A stretch of DNA of 49,263 nucleotides from a bacterium (GTDB taxonomy: Bacteria; Patescibacteriota; Minisyncoccia; Minisyncoccales; CG1-02-41-26): the NCBI GenBank assembly GCA_030648255.1, contig JAUSHZ010000025.1:1-49263 (forward strand). Reading direction: 5' to 3'. The position numbers and the translations under genes were made by a program. Positions within the stretch are counted from its first letter, which is position 1. Every line of letters starts with the position of its first letter. The notes beneath the pieces are model-generated. The model ran no database searches. It saw only the letters and a program-made list of their open reading frames with translations, and was not told the DNA's origin. Shown here piece by piece: positions 48,521-49,263 of the stretch.

Positions 48521-48946
48521 CTAAATGATTCCTACATCTTCCCACACCTCCTCAATAATTGTTTGTAATTTTAAAAAATCACTTTTACAACTATATCTTA
48601 ACTTGAATGTACCCAAGGGGTTAGGCTTAAATCTACCCATCTTAGCGTGTAAAACAATAGTCTTTTGAAATTGAATAACTGGAATGTTGGAAATTTTGGA
48701 CCAATATTTAACTAATTCTTTTTCGTTTAAATCTGGATAAATAAATAATTGACCTCTAACTCTACTCCAATCGGCCTTTATCTCTTTTTGTAAAAAAATA
48801 CTAAAAACTTGAACAATTCTTGGATCAGAATTCGTTAATTCAATAGAGCGTATATACCCATTTTTGGTTCGGGAATCTCTCCTTGCTTTTGTGCCTTCAC
48901 AAACATAAAGCATAGCGCCAATAATTTTTAGTTCTTTTTTAGTCAT
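48521..48946 (-). CDS. LAGLIDADG-like DNA-binding domain protein
   Basis: A 141-residue protein. IGAMLYVCEGTK, IELTNSDPRIVQVFSIFL and FIYPDLNEKELVKYWSKISN fit a single divergent LAGLIDADG-type motif pattern seen in small proteins common in these bacteria. It probably binds DNA; cleavage is uncertain. A TATAAT box in a perfect palindrome ends 6 nt before its ATG, suggesting a leaderless mRNA under self-repression. It lies 12 bp upstream of the HNH gene in the same direction. Confidence 0.6.
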   Translation of the reverse strand: MTKKELKIIGAMLYVCEGTKARRDSRTKNGYIRSIELTNSDPRIVQVFSIFLQKEIKADWSRVRGQLFIYPDLNEKELVKYWSKISNIPVIQFQKTIVLHAKMGRFKPNPLGTFKLRYSCKSDFLKLQTIIEEVWEDVGII

Positions 48947-48947
48947 T

Positions 48948-48962
48948 ACGCTATTATAGCGT
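48948..48962 (-). promoter_or_regulatory. Palindrome over the -10 box (operator candidate)
   Basis: ACGCTATTATAGCGT is a near perfect 15-bp palindrome centred on the TATAAT (-10) of the minus strand (48953-48958). The transcript would start at or next to the ATG at 48946. A dimeric repressor binding here would block the promoter directly. Confidence 0.55.
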
Positions 48963-49131
48963 ACAATAAATCTTTGGTAAATAAAAAATAAAAGCGAAGA
49001 TGATTAGACGATGTTCAAACCTAGTGCATATATGTTGCAACGGAGAATTTTTACACAATAATTTTATAATTTAGTAATTGGCCAATAATAAACAACTTTC
49101 TTATTTTTCTTTGATAGGGTAGATTGTGGAT

Positions 49132-49263
49132 TCAGCCCTGAAACCGAACACTTGGGATTAAATTATTGTTTGGTTTGACGATTGAATCTATCATAACAAA
49201 AACATCTGGATTTTTGAATTGGTTGTTCTCCAACATAACCTCTAAAGGTTTCTTAAATCCTAA
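49132..49263 (-). CDS. C-terminal end of a transposase, cut by the window edge
   Basis: 43 codons to a TGA at 49132, open at the right edge: LGFKKPLEVMLENNQFKNP and PSVRFQG before the stop. LGFK-x-P-x-E-V is the typical end of IS30/IS481-like DDE transposases (Arg/Leu-Gly-x-Lys-Thr-Pro-x-Glu). The catalytic part is outside the window. The remainder of the 48963-49131 gap shows no gene; GGGTAGATTGTGGATTC just after the stop could be part of the element end. Confidence 0.5.
   Translation of the reverse strand, partial: LGFKKPLEVMLENNQFKNPDVFVMIDSIVKPNNNLIPSVRFQG

Overview
The window is AT-rich bacterial DNA, most likely from a Candidate Phyla Radiation (Patescibacteria/Parcubacteria-type) genome. 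This is inferred from several things together: many short genes of unknown function, mostly AT-rich start regions without a Shine-Dalgarno sequence, a tRNA gene without an encoded CCA end that carries a group I intron, many dispersed palindromic repeats, GIY-YIG, NYN and DUF4143 genes, and a short ABC-F protein. TGA is used as a stop, so the Gracilibacteria/SR1 code is not supported. Most genes lie on the minus strand.

Layout. 0.25-6.1 kb: small membrane proteins (YggT-like, YtxH-like), an ABC-F ATPase, a 46-residue basic protein missing from the ORF track, a kinase-less sensor-like membrane protein and two exported proteins, one a matrixin-like zinc protease. 6.1-7.3 kb: a STAS-like protein and an HTH-ATPase fusion with three phased operator-like repeats, bracketed by an 18-bp direct repeat. 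7.4-11.5 kb: a TumE-type toxin-antitoxin pair, an unknown protein, an SDH_sah-type serine protease, a NYN nuclease and a DUF3800 protein, with duplicated divergent promoter cassettes. 11.6-21.1 kb: an envelope block of PBP1C, a 2171-residue alpha-2-macroglobulin and MltG. 21.3-28.2 kb: a two-repeat small protein, a histidine kinase pseudogene, a P-type Ca2+-ATPase, an intact sensor kinase and a convergent pair of paralogous membrane proteins. 28.3-32.7 kb: a TIG-domain surface protein between two copies of a structured repeat, a DUF4143 ATPase, pyrF and a broken LOG-family gene.

32.8-33.4 kb: tRNA-Asn(GUU) split by a 208-nt group I intron, plus a stray copy of the tRNA 3' end. 33.4-37.2 kb: a dnaG-rpoD operon with two small membrane genes. 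37.2-37.6 kb: a cluster of palindromic miniature elements. 38.0-39.7 kb: a ThaI-like type II restriction-modification pair sitting exactly at the 3' end of an mscS gene, whose last 12 codons occur on both sides of it. 39.7-44.9 kb: MscS, two Nudix hydrolases, an MFS exporter, a PHP phosphoesterase, a GIY-YIG gene framed by terminal inverted repeats, and HD and HAD hydrolases. 44.9-49.3 kb: a HExxH protein, membrane and unknown proteins, a Panacea-type toxin-antitoxin pair, a Trypco2-like protein, an HNH endonuclease, a LAGLIDADG-like protein and the 3' end of a transposase cut by the window edge.

The most interesting signals are the GIY-YIG gene whose own 3' end forms one terminal inverted repeat, with a miniature derivative 5.4 kb away; the restriction-modification cassette that rebuilds the mscS end; the intron in the tRNA-Asn anticodon loop; the HTH-ATPase/STAS-like module; and the frequent placement of -10 boxes 5-9 nt before start codons, which suggests many leaderless mRNAs. 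No function was verified by database search; family names rest on motifs read by eye.
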